7,280 nt of DNA, taken from Taibaiella sp047605615 (GTDB lineage Bacteria > Bacteroidota > Bacteroidia > Chitinophagales > Chitinophagaceae). The DNA lies in the NCBI GenBank assembly GCA_047605615.1, contig JASGFI010000139.1, positions 1 through 7,280 on the forward strand, read 5' to 3'. Both the position numbers and the translations under genes were made by a program. The notes under the pieces were generated by a model. That model was not told the DNA's origin. It did no database searches and saw only the letters and a list, made by a program, of their open reading frames with translations. Positions within the stretch are counted from its first letter, which is position 1. Every line of letters begins with the position of its first letter. Below, in pieces: positions 1-4,909 of the stretch.

Positions 1-12
1 TTAATATGGACG

Positions 13-58
13 AAAAAAGGAGCGGTCCCACAATTTATTGTGGGACCGCTCCTTTTTT
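13..58. terminator. Strong bidirectional intrinsic terminator
   Basis: Positions 13-34 and 37-58 are perfect reverse complements (22 bp) around a central TT. The GC-rich core is GGAGCGGTCCCAC paired with GTGGGACCGCTCC. An A-run precedes the stem (13-18) and a T-run follows it (53-60), so it can work as a rho-independent terminator in either direction. The gene it serves lies left of the window. Leftward rlpA transcripts already meet their own terminator at 172-208, so this one may end a rightward gene outside the window and back up the leftward traffic. Confidence 0.9.
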
Positions 59-171
59 TTGTACTTGCTTTTGTCATGCTGCAAAGCCTTTGAAAAAAAA
101 GTATTATGCAGGGTGCAGAGATAGCTTTTGCACGTCTTTGTAGGAGCATTGCTTGCATTGGGCTGCACAAA

Positions 172-208
172 AAAAATCGTTTTGAACACAAAGTCCAAAA
201 CGATTTTT
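172..208 (-). terminator. Intrinsic terminator of the rlpA-like gene
   Basis: Positions 172-184 and 196-208 form a 13-bp perfect stem with an 11-nt loop (AAAAATCGTTTTG paired with CAAAACGATTTTT). Read on the minus strand the stem runs into an uninterrupted T-run (the complement of the A-run at 169-176). It starts 21 bases downstream of the rlpA-like stop codon, the right place to end that transcript. Confidence 0.8.
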
Positions 209-228
209 CGTCAAAAAAATTTGCAACC

Positions 229-678
229 CTAAAGCCTTCCTTGGGCATTGCTCACGGAGTCTTTTGTTCGCTGCGCCAATATTTGGCGTTTGCCTTCTTC
301 GGTGGATACCGGCTCAATTTTTACGTTGGCCGTGCCCCTGCCTATAAACCTCAACTCGTGGGCGGCAACTTTGGCCAAATCTATCATCCTGCTGGGATGA
401 CCCATGCGGTCGTTCACTTTGACATAAACCACCTCGCCATTTGTTTGGTTCGTTACTTTTACATAAGTGCCCAACTTAAAATGGTTGCTTGCGGCGGTGT
501 ATTTGCCATTGTCAAACACCTCGCCCGTGGCCGTTTTCCTTCCCTCAAACTTGTTGTGGTAGAAACTGGCTATACCGGTCTTTTGTTCTTGCGAAGCCTG
601 TTGCGCATAGGCGTTTAAACCTGCTGCCAACATGGTACTTGCCAAAGCAAACGACCTGATTGGAAAGTCAATTCTCAT
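229..678 (-). CDS. rlpA: RlpA-like double-psi beta-barrel protein, exported
   Basis: Complete 149-residue protein. Residues 1-25 are a signal peptide (basic start, hydrophobic stretch, AYA cut site) that would leave Gln-26 at the mature N-terminus. Residues 34-123 match the RlpA double-psi beta-barrel: GIASFYHNKFEGRKTATGE, then LGTYVKVTNQTNGE, then VKVNDRMGHPSRMIDLAKVAA. RlpA proteins act in the periplasm or outer membrane on peptidoglycan; the Pseudomonas aeruginosa enzyme is a lytic transglycosylase on naked glycans. There is no SPOR domain, so septal targeting is not predicted. Aligned without gaps to the P. aeruginosa protein, catalytic Asp-157 is kept (Asp-90) but catalytic His-131 is Ser-64, so activity is uncertain. 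The ATG at 678 is preferred to a GTG at 714 because the -7 promoter box (703-710) places the transcript start downstream of that GTG. Stop codon TAG. The upstream helicase gene ends 67 bases away. Confidence 0.85.
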   Translation of the reverse strand: MRIDFPIRSFALASTMLAAGLNAYAQQASQEQKTGIASFYHNKFEGRKTATGEVFDNGKYTAASNHFKLGTYVKVTNQTNGEVVYVKVNDRMGHPSRMIDLAKVAAHELRFIGRGTANVKIEPVSTEEGKRQILAQRTKDSVSNAQGRL

Positions 679-702
679 TGCACATTCATTTTTGGTTCGG
701 GG

Positions 703-710
703 CAAAGATA
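703..710 (-). promoter_or_regulatory. Bacteroidota -7 box for the rlpA-like gene
   Basis: On the minus strand the sequence reads TATCTTTGCCCC, a perfect TAnnTTTG box with the C-rich tail seen at other promoters in this window. The start codon at 678 lies about 25 bases downstream, giving a very short leader. No clear -33 TTTG is seen; only a T-run lies about 20 bases upstream. It implies the gene is transcribed independently of the helicase gene. Confidence 0.65.
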
Positions 711-745
711 CCACAATATGGCGAAAAAAATGACCCTATTAAATG

Positions 746-2482
746 TTAATATTTATTATGTGGTTTCCTGGCACGCCCAAACATCTGCTCGTTGCCGCCG
801 GGTTTGCGGTCGTAATTGCCTTTTTTATAACCGTCTTTTGGCCCCCTATAGCCACCGCCACCGCCGTAAGACGGCTTTTTGTCGGCTTCTTCTATGCGTA
901 CTTTTCGGTCGTTGAACCTGCGCTGTGTCAAAGATTCGTTCAGGTATTCCAAGGCATCGGCAGGAACGTTGAAGAAACTGCTCAGTTCCCTTACCGTCAC
1001 GCGTTGTATCAGCTTGGGATCCACATCGCTGCTTTCAGCTATAAATTGCACGAGGCTTTGCGGCGTGGCGCCATCTTTGGTGCCGATGTTGATGAATATC
1101 CTAACCGACCCGGAGCGGTCGCGGCTTTTTTCCTCCCCACCGCGGTCGGCATATCCGGCGTTGAGGTCGGGCGCATGTTCGTAATCTACCATGGTGTCTT
1201 TCAACTGGAGCCACAACAAGCGGTTTATCAGTTCGTCTTTACCCATGTCGGCAAATTTTTCCCTGATGCTTTTTTGGTACATCTCCCCAAAGGCTGTTTC
1301 GGGCGTGGCCGCTTCTATCTGGTCGAGGAAATGGAAAAGACGCTTGCGTATCACTTCGGCTCCGTCCGGTATGTCGCTGCGGTGGAAGCGGGTCTTGGCC
1401 AAGCGTTCCACTTGCCTTATGCGGCCTATTTCGCGGGTAGTGACCAAGCTCATACATATCCCCGATTTGCCTGCACGGCCCGTGCGGCCGCTTCGGTGGG
1501 TATATACTTCGGGGTCTTCGGGCAGTTCGTAGTTGATAACGTGGGTTATGTCGTTTACGTCTATGCCGCGGGCGGCCACGTCGGTAGCTACTATTGCCTG
1601 AAATTGTTTTTTCTTGAAGCGTTCCATTACCTTGCTGCGCATCTTTTGGTCCATGTCGCCGTGCAGGGCACTTACATGGTAGCCATCGCGCATCAGTTTT
1701 TCCGCTACGTCCTGTGCATCTTGTTTGGTACGGGTAAATATGATGCCATATATCTCCGGCACGAAATCCAATATGCGGCGCAAGGCATCGAAGCGTTGGT
1801 GCGCATTGGTGACGAAATACTGGTGGTCTATGTTTTCGTTACCGGCATTTTCGCGGGCCACGGCTACTTCTTTGGGCTGCTGCATGTAGCGTTTGGATAT
1901 GCGGCGCACATCGTTGTTCATGGTAGCCGAAAACAGCCAGGTACATTGGCGCGAGGGCGAGTTTTTCAATATAAAATCTATATCGTCCCTGAAGCCCATG
2001 TTCAGCATTTCGTCTGCTTCGTCCAGTACTATGGTTTTTACGGCTTCCAAGTCTATGGCACCGCGGTCCAACAAGTCTATGAGCCTGCCGGGGGTGGCCA
2101 CTATCACTTGCACCTGGCCGCGGCGCAGTTCGCGCAGTTGGCCGCTGATGGGCGTTCCGCCATATACGGCCGTGGTGTGTACGCCTTTCAGGTACTTGCT
2201 GTACTTTACAAATTCTTCCTGAATCTGCATACATAGTTCGCGCGTGGGGCTTAATACCAAAGCCTGCACACGATTGTCGGTAACATCGATATGATGCAAT
2301 AACGGGAGGCCGAAGGCGGCGGTTTTGCCTGTTCCTGTTTGAGCCAGCGCTATTATGTCTATGGCTTCGTTAACCAGCAGCGGAACGGCTTGCTGCTGTA
2401 TGGGACTGGGTTCCGTAAAACCGAGGGCTGTAACGGCCTCTACCAGCTCACTTTTCAACCCAAAATCCTGAAATGTTGTCAT
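746..2482 (-). CDS. deaD: DEAD-box ATP-dependent RNA helicase (DeaD/CsdA type)
   Basis: Complete 578-residue cytoplasmic RNA helicase. It uses ATP to unwind or remodel short RNA duplexes, for example in ribosome assembly, cold adaptation or mRNA turnover. All family motifs are present in order: Q motif (F4 to Q29, GFTEPSPIQ), motif I AQTGTGKT (47-54), Ia PTREL (79-83), GG (108-109), TPGR (130-133), DEAD (154-157), SAT (185-187), IIFTRTK (247-253), ATDVAARGID (299-308) and HRSGRTGR (329-336). Residues about 459-532 resemble the DbpA-type RNA-binding domain found in DeaD/CsdA. Residues 537-578 are a Gly/Arg/Lys/Tyr-rich tail typical of RNA binding. The start is the ATG at 2482, because the Q motif follows at once and a perfect -7 box lies at 2515-2522; the open frame upstream of it is not conserved-looking. 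Ends TAA. DeaD versus another DEAD-box paralogue cannot be settled from sequence alone, but the family is certain. Confidence 0.95.
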   Translation of the reverse strand: MTTFQDFGLKSELVEAVTALGFTEPSPIQQQAVPLLVNEAIDIIALAQTGTGKTAAFGLPLLHHIDVTDNRVQALVLSPTRELCMQIQEEFVKYSKYLKGVHTTAVYGGTPISGQLRELRRGQVQVIVATPGRLIDLLDRGAIDLEAVKTIVLDEADEMLNMGFRDDIDFILKNSPSRQCTWLFSATMNNDVRRISKRYMQQPKEVAVARENAGNENIDHQYFVTNAHQRFDALRRILDFVPEIYGIIFTRTKQDAQDVAEKLMRDGYHVSALHGDMDQKMRSKVMERFKKKQFQAIVATDVAARGIDVNDITHVINYELPEDPEVYTHRSGRTGRAGKSGICMSLVTTREIGRIRQVERLAKTRFHRSDIPDGAEVIRKRLFHFLDQIEAATPETAFGEMYQKSIREKFADMGKDELINRLLWLQLKDTMVDYEHAPDLNAGYADRGGEEKSRDRSGSVRIFINIGTKDGATPQSLVQFIAESSDVDPKLIQRVTVRELSSFFNVPADALEYLNESLTQRRFNDRKVRIEEADKKPSYGGGGGYRGPKDGYKKGNYDRKPGGNEQMFGRARKPHNKY

Positions 2483-2514
2483 ACTACTCAATTGTCCTAT
2501 TTTTAAACAAGGCG

Positions 2515-2522
2515 CAAAGGTA
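2515..2522 (-). promoter_or_regulatory. Bacteroidota -7 box for the helicase gene
   Basis: The minus strand reads TACCTTTGCGCC, a perfect TAnnTTTG box, 32 bases before the ATG at 2482. The implied leader is about 25 bases. No strong -33 element is visible; a TTTA lies roughly 20 bases upstream. Confidence 0.65.
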
Positions 2523-2620
2523 CAACTATTTTGGTGATATAAAGATGTTTTTAAATTGTAACCCGAATATAGTTGCTGCTGGCCAATGAATTTACTTTTT
2601 TTCAAGGCAGAAAGCAGATG

Positions 2621-2650
2621 AAAAAACAAAGCCCGCTAAGAATAGCGGGC
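2621..2650 (-). terminator. Intrinsic terminator of the YceI gene
   Basis: GCCCGCT (2631-2637) pairs with AGCGGGC (2644-2650) across a 6-nt loop. On the minus strand the stem is followed by TTTGTTTTTT. It begins 34 bases after the YceI stop codon and separates that gene from the helicase gene, which has its own promoter. Confidence 0.8.
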
Positions 2651-2683
2651 CGTTTTCCTCTAAAACTTACAGCCATGAAAGAC

Positions 2684-3358
2684 CTACTTTGGAACTGCCT
2701 TGAAATCTATGGTCAGTTCTATATTGTTGCTGATGCCCCAATCTTTGGGGTCACCTTCTGTTCCGTATTTTAATCCCCAAGCGGTGCGCTCTACGCTGAA
2801 TTTTGCTTTTACGCCCACGCCTGCGTCGCTTACCGTTACTACCGCGGGGAAAGTAACATTCACCGTGCTGTCTTTGATAGTCAGGTTGCCGCTTACCACG
2901 CTGGTGGTACCCGGCAATTCGCTTTTGTCCGTAGCGGCATCGAATGGCTTTACGGCCGTCACCACAAATTTAGCGGTTGGGTACTTGGCTGCATCGAAAA
3001 AGTCGGGGCTTTTCAGATGGCCTTCCAAGTCGGTCGCTTTTTTACCTTTTTCGGTAACGGAAGCACTATCCACGTGCAACGAATTTATGTCCACCGTAAA
3101 CCGGCCGCCTGTTATTGCACCGTTTTCAACCGATACGGAACCTTCGGTCAATTTCAAAATACCATAACGCGGCGCAAAACCACCTTTGTGCGCACATTTC
3201 CAACCTACAAAACTTGCGGCCACGTCTGCGGTATATTCCTTGCCAGCGGCTACGGCTTCCTGTTTGGCTTCGCCGGTTTCGGCGGTATAGGACGAATTGT
3301 TGCAAGCTGCAAACATCAAGGTGGCAGCGGCAGCCAGGGTCAACGTAATTTTTTTCAT
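2684..3358 (-). CDS. yceI: YceI-family lipoprotein
   Basis: Complete 224-residue protein. Residues 1-18 are a lipoprotein signal (MKK, hydrophobic core, MFAAC), with Cys-19 as the likely lipidated residue. Phe at -3 is a slightly unusual lipobox. After the Cys come NNSSY, without the acidic residues that mark Bacteroidota surface export, so an inward-facing envelope anchor is the default guess. Residues about 40-222 match the YceI lipocalin-like beta-barrel: the family-typical VTAVKPF, SGNLTIKDSTVNVTFPAVV and the ending WGLKYGTEGDPKDWGISNNIELTIDF. Some YceI proteins bind polyisoprenoid lipids in the barrel; the ligand here cannot be told. The ATG at 3358 is fixed by the signal peptide and by a -7 box 34 bases upstream. 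Stop TAG, then a terminator at 2621-2650. It lies 106 bases downstream of ldcA on the same strand, but with its own promoter. Confidence 0.92.
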   Translation of the reverse strand: MKKITLTLAAAATLMFAACNNSSYTAETGEAKQEAVAAGKEYTADVAASFVGWKCAHKGGFAPRYGILKLTEGSVSVENGAITGGRFTVDINSLHVDSASVTEKGKKATDLEGHLKSPDFFDAAKYPTAKFVVTAVKPFDAATDKSELPGTTSVVSGNLTIKDSTVNVTFPAVVTVSDAGVGVKAKFSVERTAWGLKYGTEGDPKDWGISNNIELTIDFKAVPK

Positions 3359-3391
3359 TTCAGTTTTTTAACGATAAAATATTTTACGGGG

Positions 3392-3399
3392 CAAAAGTA
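3392..3399 (-). promoter_or_regulatory. Bacteroidota -7 box for the YceI gene
   Basis: The minus strand reads TACTTTTGCCCC, a perfect TAnnTTTG box with the C-rich tail, 34 bases upstream of the YceI start codon. A palindrome at 3409-3422 lies just upstream of it, where a -33 element or operator would sit. Confidence 0.65.
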
Positions 3400-3408
3400 G
3401 AAAAAATA

Positions 3409-3422
3409 ATTGTACCTACAAT
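3409..3422. repeat. Perfect palindrome, possible operator or weak terminator
   Basis: ATTGTA (3409-3414) and TACAAT (3417-3422) are perfect reverse complements separated by CC. On the minus strand it is followed by TTATTTTTT, so it could act as a weak AT-stem terminator behind ldcA. It also lies 10-23 bases upstream of the YceI -7 box, so it could be a repressor or activator site. The sequence alone does not decide. Confidence 0.4.
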
Positions 3423-3464
3423 GTTCCGTGGTACGCCATTCCTTTATGCCTTCATAAAATTATC

Positions 3465-4400
3465 TTATGCGCCCGCACCCTCCTCCTTGCATTTGGCCAA
3501 CTTCACCGCATCTATCCCAACACTTAAAATATGTTGCTCGCCCAAAGGTAAACAAAAATTCGATTCGATATGCCCCGCAGGGAAATCAAAACACACGGGA
3601 TAGTTAAAATTTGCCACTTTGTCCATGATTAATTGATGTATGTCTATGCCAAGTGGCCTCACGGTATCTTTCATTTCGCTAAAACCACCGCAAATAAGCC
3701 CCGCCAAGCCGTTTAGTTGCCCGCTTCTCTTGAGTTGCAGCATCATCCGGTCAATGTTGTACCAATATTCGCCCACATCCTCTATGAACAGGAGGCGGCC
3801 TTCGGTAGCTACCTGCGACCGCGAACCGGTGAGGTGCGCCAGTATGGCCAAATTGCCGCCAACCAATTTGCCGGTGGCTTCGCCCGGCCTGTTGTAGGTG
3901 TTGGGAGCCAGCAATGGGTAGCTTATGGGTTGCCCCGTCAATGCTTGGCGCAAGCTATTGGTCGATGCAAGTTGGCCGTCGGCAAATGCCCCGCACATGG
4001 CTCCGTGCAGGGTGGCTATGCCAAAATTGGCAGCTATATGGCTATGCAACACGGTAATGTCGCTGAAGCCGCATATCCATTTTGGGTGTTTGCGGAAATG
4101 GGCAAAATCTATGTCGTCTATAATCCTGCTAAGCCCGTAGCCGCCGCGCCCCATCAGTATGCAGCGTATGTCGGGGTTGTCCAGCATTTGTTGCAAATCG
4201 GCAAGCCTTTGGGCATCGGTGCCCGAAAAATAATGGTGGCCGGTGCCTACGGTTTGCCCCAGTACTGCTTTGAAGCCCCACGATTGCAGGGTGGCCACGG
4301 CGTCGGCGGTGCGCCCGGACGGTAGGTAGCCCGCCGGGCAGGTTATGCCGATGGTATCGCCCGGCCTCAACGCCGGGGGTATGATGGCAGCTTGTTTCAT
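3465..4400 (-). CDS. ldcA: S66-family LD-carboxypeptidase
   Basis: Complete 311-residue protein without a signal peptide, as expected for cytoplasmic LD-carboxypeptidases. These remove the terminal D-Ala from murein tetrapeptides (L-to-D bond) during peptidoglycan recycling. The N-terminus has the family start PPALRPGDTIGITCPAG. GRGGYG (84-89) forms the usual loop before the nucleophile. The Ser-Glu-His triad is readable: Ser-113 in GFSDIT, Glu-207 in FIEDVGE and His-277 in FPAGH. Length is normal for the family. MccF-type immunity proteins share this fold, but nothing nearby suggests a microcin locus, so recycling is the better call. The ATG at 4400 begins directly before the conserved start; stop TAA. 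A near-consensus -7 box (4469-4476) and a leader hairpin (4412-4428) lie upstream. It is divergent from xth. Confidence 0.93.
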   Translation of the reverse strand: MKQAAIIPPALRPGDTIGITCPAGYLPSGRTADAVATLQSWGFKAVLGQTVGTGHHYFSGTDAQRLADLQQMLDNPDIRCILMGRGGYGLSRIIDDIDFAHFRKHPKWICGFSDITVLHSHIAANFGIATLHGAMCGAFADGQLASTNSLRQALTGQPISYPLLAPNTYNRPGEATGKLVGGNLAILAHLTGSRSQVATEGRLLFIEDVGEYWYNIDRMMLQLKRSGQLNGLAGLICGGFSEMKDTVRPLGIDIHQLIMDKVANFNYPVCFDFPAGHIESNFCLPLGEQHILSVGIDAVKLAKCKEEGAGA

Positions 4401-4411
4401 GTATCAGCGGT

Positions 4412-4428
4412 GCAACTATGGTAGTTGC
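4412..4428 (-). promoter_or_regulatory. Inverted repeat in the ldcA leader
   Basis: GCAACTA (4412-4418) and TAGTTGC (4422-4428) are perfect reverse complements around TGG. In RNA this would be a 7-bp, 3-nt-loop hairpin ending 11 bases before the ldcA start codon. It could affect translation initiation, or act as a protein-binding site in DNA. Confidence 0.4.
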
Positions 4429-4468
4429 GGGTAAACTTTCAATAAAGGAGCTGTTTGTTTTTTTGGGG

Positions 4469-4476
4469 TAAAGTTA
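4469..4476 (-). promoter_or_regulatory. Candidate -7 box for ldcA
   Basis: The minus strand reads TAACTTTACCCC. It differs from TAnnTTTG only at the final G and keeps the CCCC tail seen at the rlpA and YceI promoters. It would give a leader of about 60 bases that contains the hairpin at 4412-4428. A weaker alternative, CATAGTTG, overlaps that hairpin at 4413-4420. Confidence 0.4.
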
Positions 4477-4481
4477 AATTT

Positions 4482-4495
4482 CTTTTGCGCAAAAG
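4482..4495. repeat. Perfect 14-bp palindrome CTTTTGCGCAAAAG
   Basis: A self-complementary 14-mer immediately upstream of the candidate ldcA -7 box. Its core TTGCGCAA recurs upstream of xth (4837-4844) and in the leader of the M28 gene (6940-6947). It is a candidate dimer-protein binding site; no factor is identified. Confidence 0.4.
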
Positions 4496-4510
4496 GGAAT
4501 AAAGCAAGAA

Positions 4511-4518
4511 AGGTTTCC
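4511..4518 (+). repeat. Target-site duplication, left copy
   Basis: AGGTTTCC directly abuts the left end of the inverted-repeat element. The identical octamer abuts its right end at 4743-4750. Exact adjacency on both sides is what transposition with an 8-bp staggered cut leaves behind. Confidence 0.85.
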
Positions 4519-4556
4519 GGGTGCATTTAAAATTGTCGCCTTAAGGGGGATGACAC

Positions 4557-4585
4557 GAGTTCCCTCGTTGCGTTCGGAATGACAC
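4557..4585 (+). repeat. REP-like unit 1 inside the MITE
   Basis: Reads GAGTTCCCTCGTTGCG then TTCGGAATGACAC. Its complement begins TGTCATTCCGAACGCAACG, the pattern of a short interspersed repeat familiar from many Bacteroidota and other genomes. It matches the unit at 4659-4686 at most positions. Confidence 0.7.
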
Positions 4586-4612
4586 CCGCCGCTTGTCATG
4601 CCTATACTCCCC

Positions 4613-4642
4613 ATTGTCATGCTGACGAAGGAAGCATCTCTA
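4613..4642 (-). repeat. REP-like unit in opposite orientation inside the MITE
   Basis: On the plus strand ATTGTCATGCTGACGAAGG then AAGCATCTCTA. It is the GTCATGCTGACGAAGGAAGCATCT version of the family and points opposite to the other units. The sequence next to it (4601-4623) recurs at 7237-7259. TTGTCATGC also occurs 21 bases to the left (4593-4601). Confidence 0.65.
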
Positions 4643-4658
4643 TTAGTTCCCTCTCTTT

Positions 4659-4686
4659 GAGTTCCCTCACGGCGTTCGGGATGACA
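4659..4686 (+). repeat. REP-like unit 2 inside the MITE
   Basis: GAGTTCCCTCACGGCG then TTCGGGATGACA, aligned gap-free with the unit at 4557. It is preceded by a truncated start of another unit (TAGTTCCCTC, 4645-4654). Confidence 0.7.
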
Positions 4687-4687
4687 A

Positions 4688-4713
4688 GATCTCCCTCGCT
4701 GCGATCGGGACAT
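4688..4713 (+). repeat. REP-like unit 3 inside the MITE
   Basis: GATCTCCCTCGCTGCG then ATCGGGACAT, in tandem with unit 2 and slightly diverged at the end (GACAT rather than ATGACA). It ends about 10 bases before the right terminal inverted repeat. Confidence 0.6.
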
Positions 4714-4742
4714 ACTATGCTACGACAATTTTAAATGCACCC

Positions 4743-4750
4743 AGGTTTCC
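4743..4750 (+). repeat. Target-site duplication, right copy
   Basis: AGGTTTCC, identical to 4511-4518 and directly abutting the right terminal inverted repeat. Removing the element plus one copy restores a continuous intergenic sequence. Confidence 0.85.
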
Positions 4751-4820
4751 TTGTGGCACTTTTCGGCGAGCATCTTCGTGCCTCCAACCATATTGGGGAC
4801 GCTCGACCGGGCGGTGGTTT

Positions 4821-4861
4821 TTCGTGCCACATTTAATTGCGCAAAACTATCCGATGCGCAG
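4821..4861 (+). repeat. Paired upstream element, xth copy
   Basis: This 41-base stretch aligns with 7016-7055 (minus strand, upstream of the M28 gene) with 34 identities and one gap. Its 3' part is TGCGCA, then AAACTATCCGA, then TGCGCA: a 6-bp inverted repeat around an 11-base centre. In the other copy the arms are TGCACA and TGTGCA, so one pair changes from G-C to A-T and pairing is kept. Both copies face their downstream gene in the same direction. Function unknown: candidate operator, RNA hairpin or dispersed repeat. Confidence 0.65.
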
Positions 4862-4879
4862 CAGATGGGTACAATGGCG

Positions 4880-4887
4880 TATTTTTG
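4880..4887 (+). promoter_or_regulatory. Bacteroidota -7 box for xth
   Basis: TATTTTTG followed by GCC matches TAnnTTTG. It sits 16-22 bases before the two possible xth start codons, leaving a very short leader. No -33 TTTG is evident; the paired element ends about 18 bases upstream. Confidence 0.5.
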
Positions 4888-4909
4888 GCCGCTCCAAATT
4901 TTTATGGTG

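Larger units (their letters stand above)
1..228. other. Non-coding left intergenic region
   Basis: No credible gene is seen here. The region holds two intrinsic terminators (13-58 and 172-208) separated by AT-rich sequence. An 11-base fragment TTGTCATGCTG at 71-81 is identical to part of the REP-like unit at 4614-4624. An inverted pair GTGCA (113-117) / TGCAC (129-133) encloses a centre vaguely like the paired element described upstream of xth and the M28 gene. The only open frame across it runs through both terminators and is not protein-like. Confidence 0.6.
4519..4742. mobile_element. 224-bp MITE-like non-autonomous element
   Basis: Positions 4519-4538 and 4723-4742 are perfect 20-base inverted repeats, beginning GGGTGCATTTAAAATTG at the outer end. 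The flanks carry an identical AGGTTTCC octamer. The 184-bp interior has no transposase or credible gene; it consists of REP-like units. This is the architecture of a miniature inverted-repeat transposable element moved in trans. An 8-bp duplication and GGG ends would fit an IS1595-type transposase, among others (inference). It lies in the ldcA-xth intergenic region, about 120 bases from ldcA and 167 from xth, and interrupts neither gene. The perfect repeats and perfect duplication suggest a fairly recent insertion. Confidence 0.85.

Noticed and set aside
1..198. 65-residue minus-strand open frame
   Set aside because: It runs through both intrinsic terminators and consists of Lys/Phe/Ser-rich translation of A/T tracts.
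746..2236. 497-residue plus-strand open frame opposite the helicase gene
   Set aside because: It is the antisense of a gene with every DEAD-box motif. Its composition (many Tyr, Val, His, Ala) is that of a shadow frame.
2483..2629. N-terminal extension of the helicase
   Set aside because: It contains the TACCTTTG promoter box and does not resemble the family; the Q motif begins right after the ATG at 2482.
4474..4713. 79-residue minus-strand open frame across the MITE
   Set aside because: It is the translation of the REP-like units (SCHPERREG, CHSERNEG), a pattern repeatedly mis-annotated as protein in repeat-rich genomes. It also overlaps the candidate ldcA promoter.
4752..4831. 8-bp inverted repeat TGTGGCAC / GTGCCACA with a 64-base spacer
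   Set aside because: Pairing does not extend beyond 8 bases, and a match of this size is not rare in a region this long. No flanking duplication was found.
4751..4909. N-terminal extension of xth
   Set aside because: It covers the repeated element and the -7 box, and starts right at the MITE flank. Xth proteins begin at the MKIATYN-equivalent.
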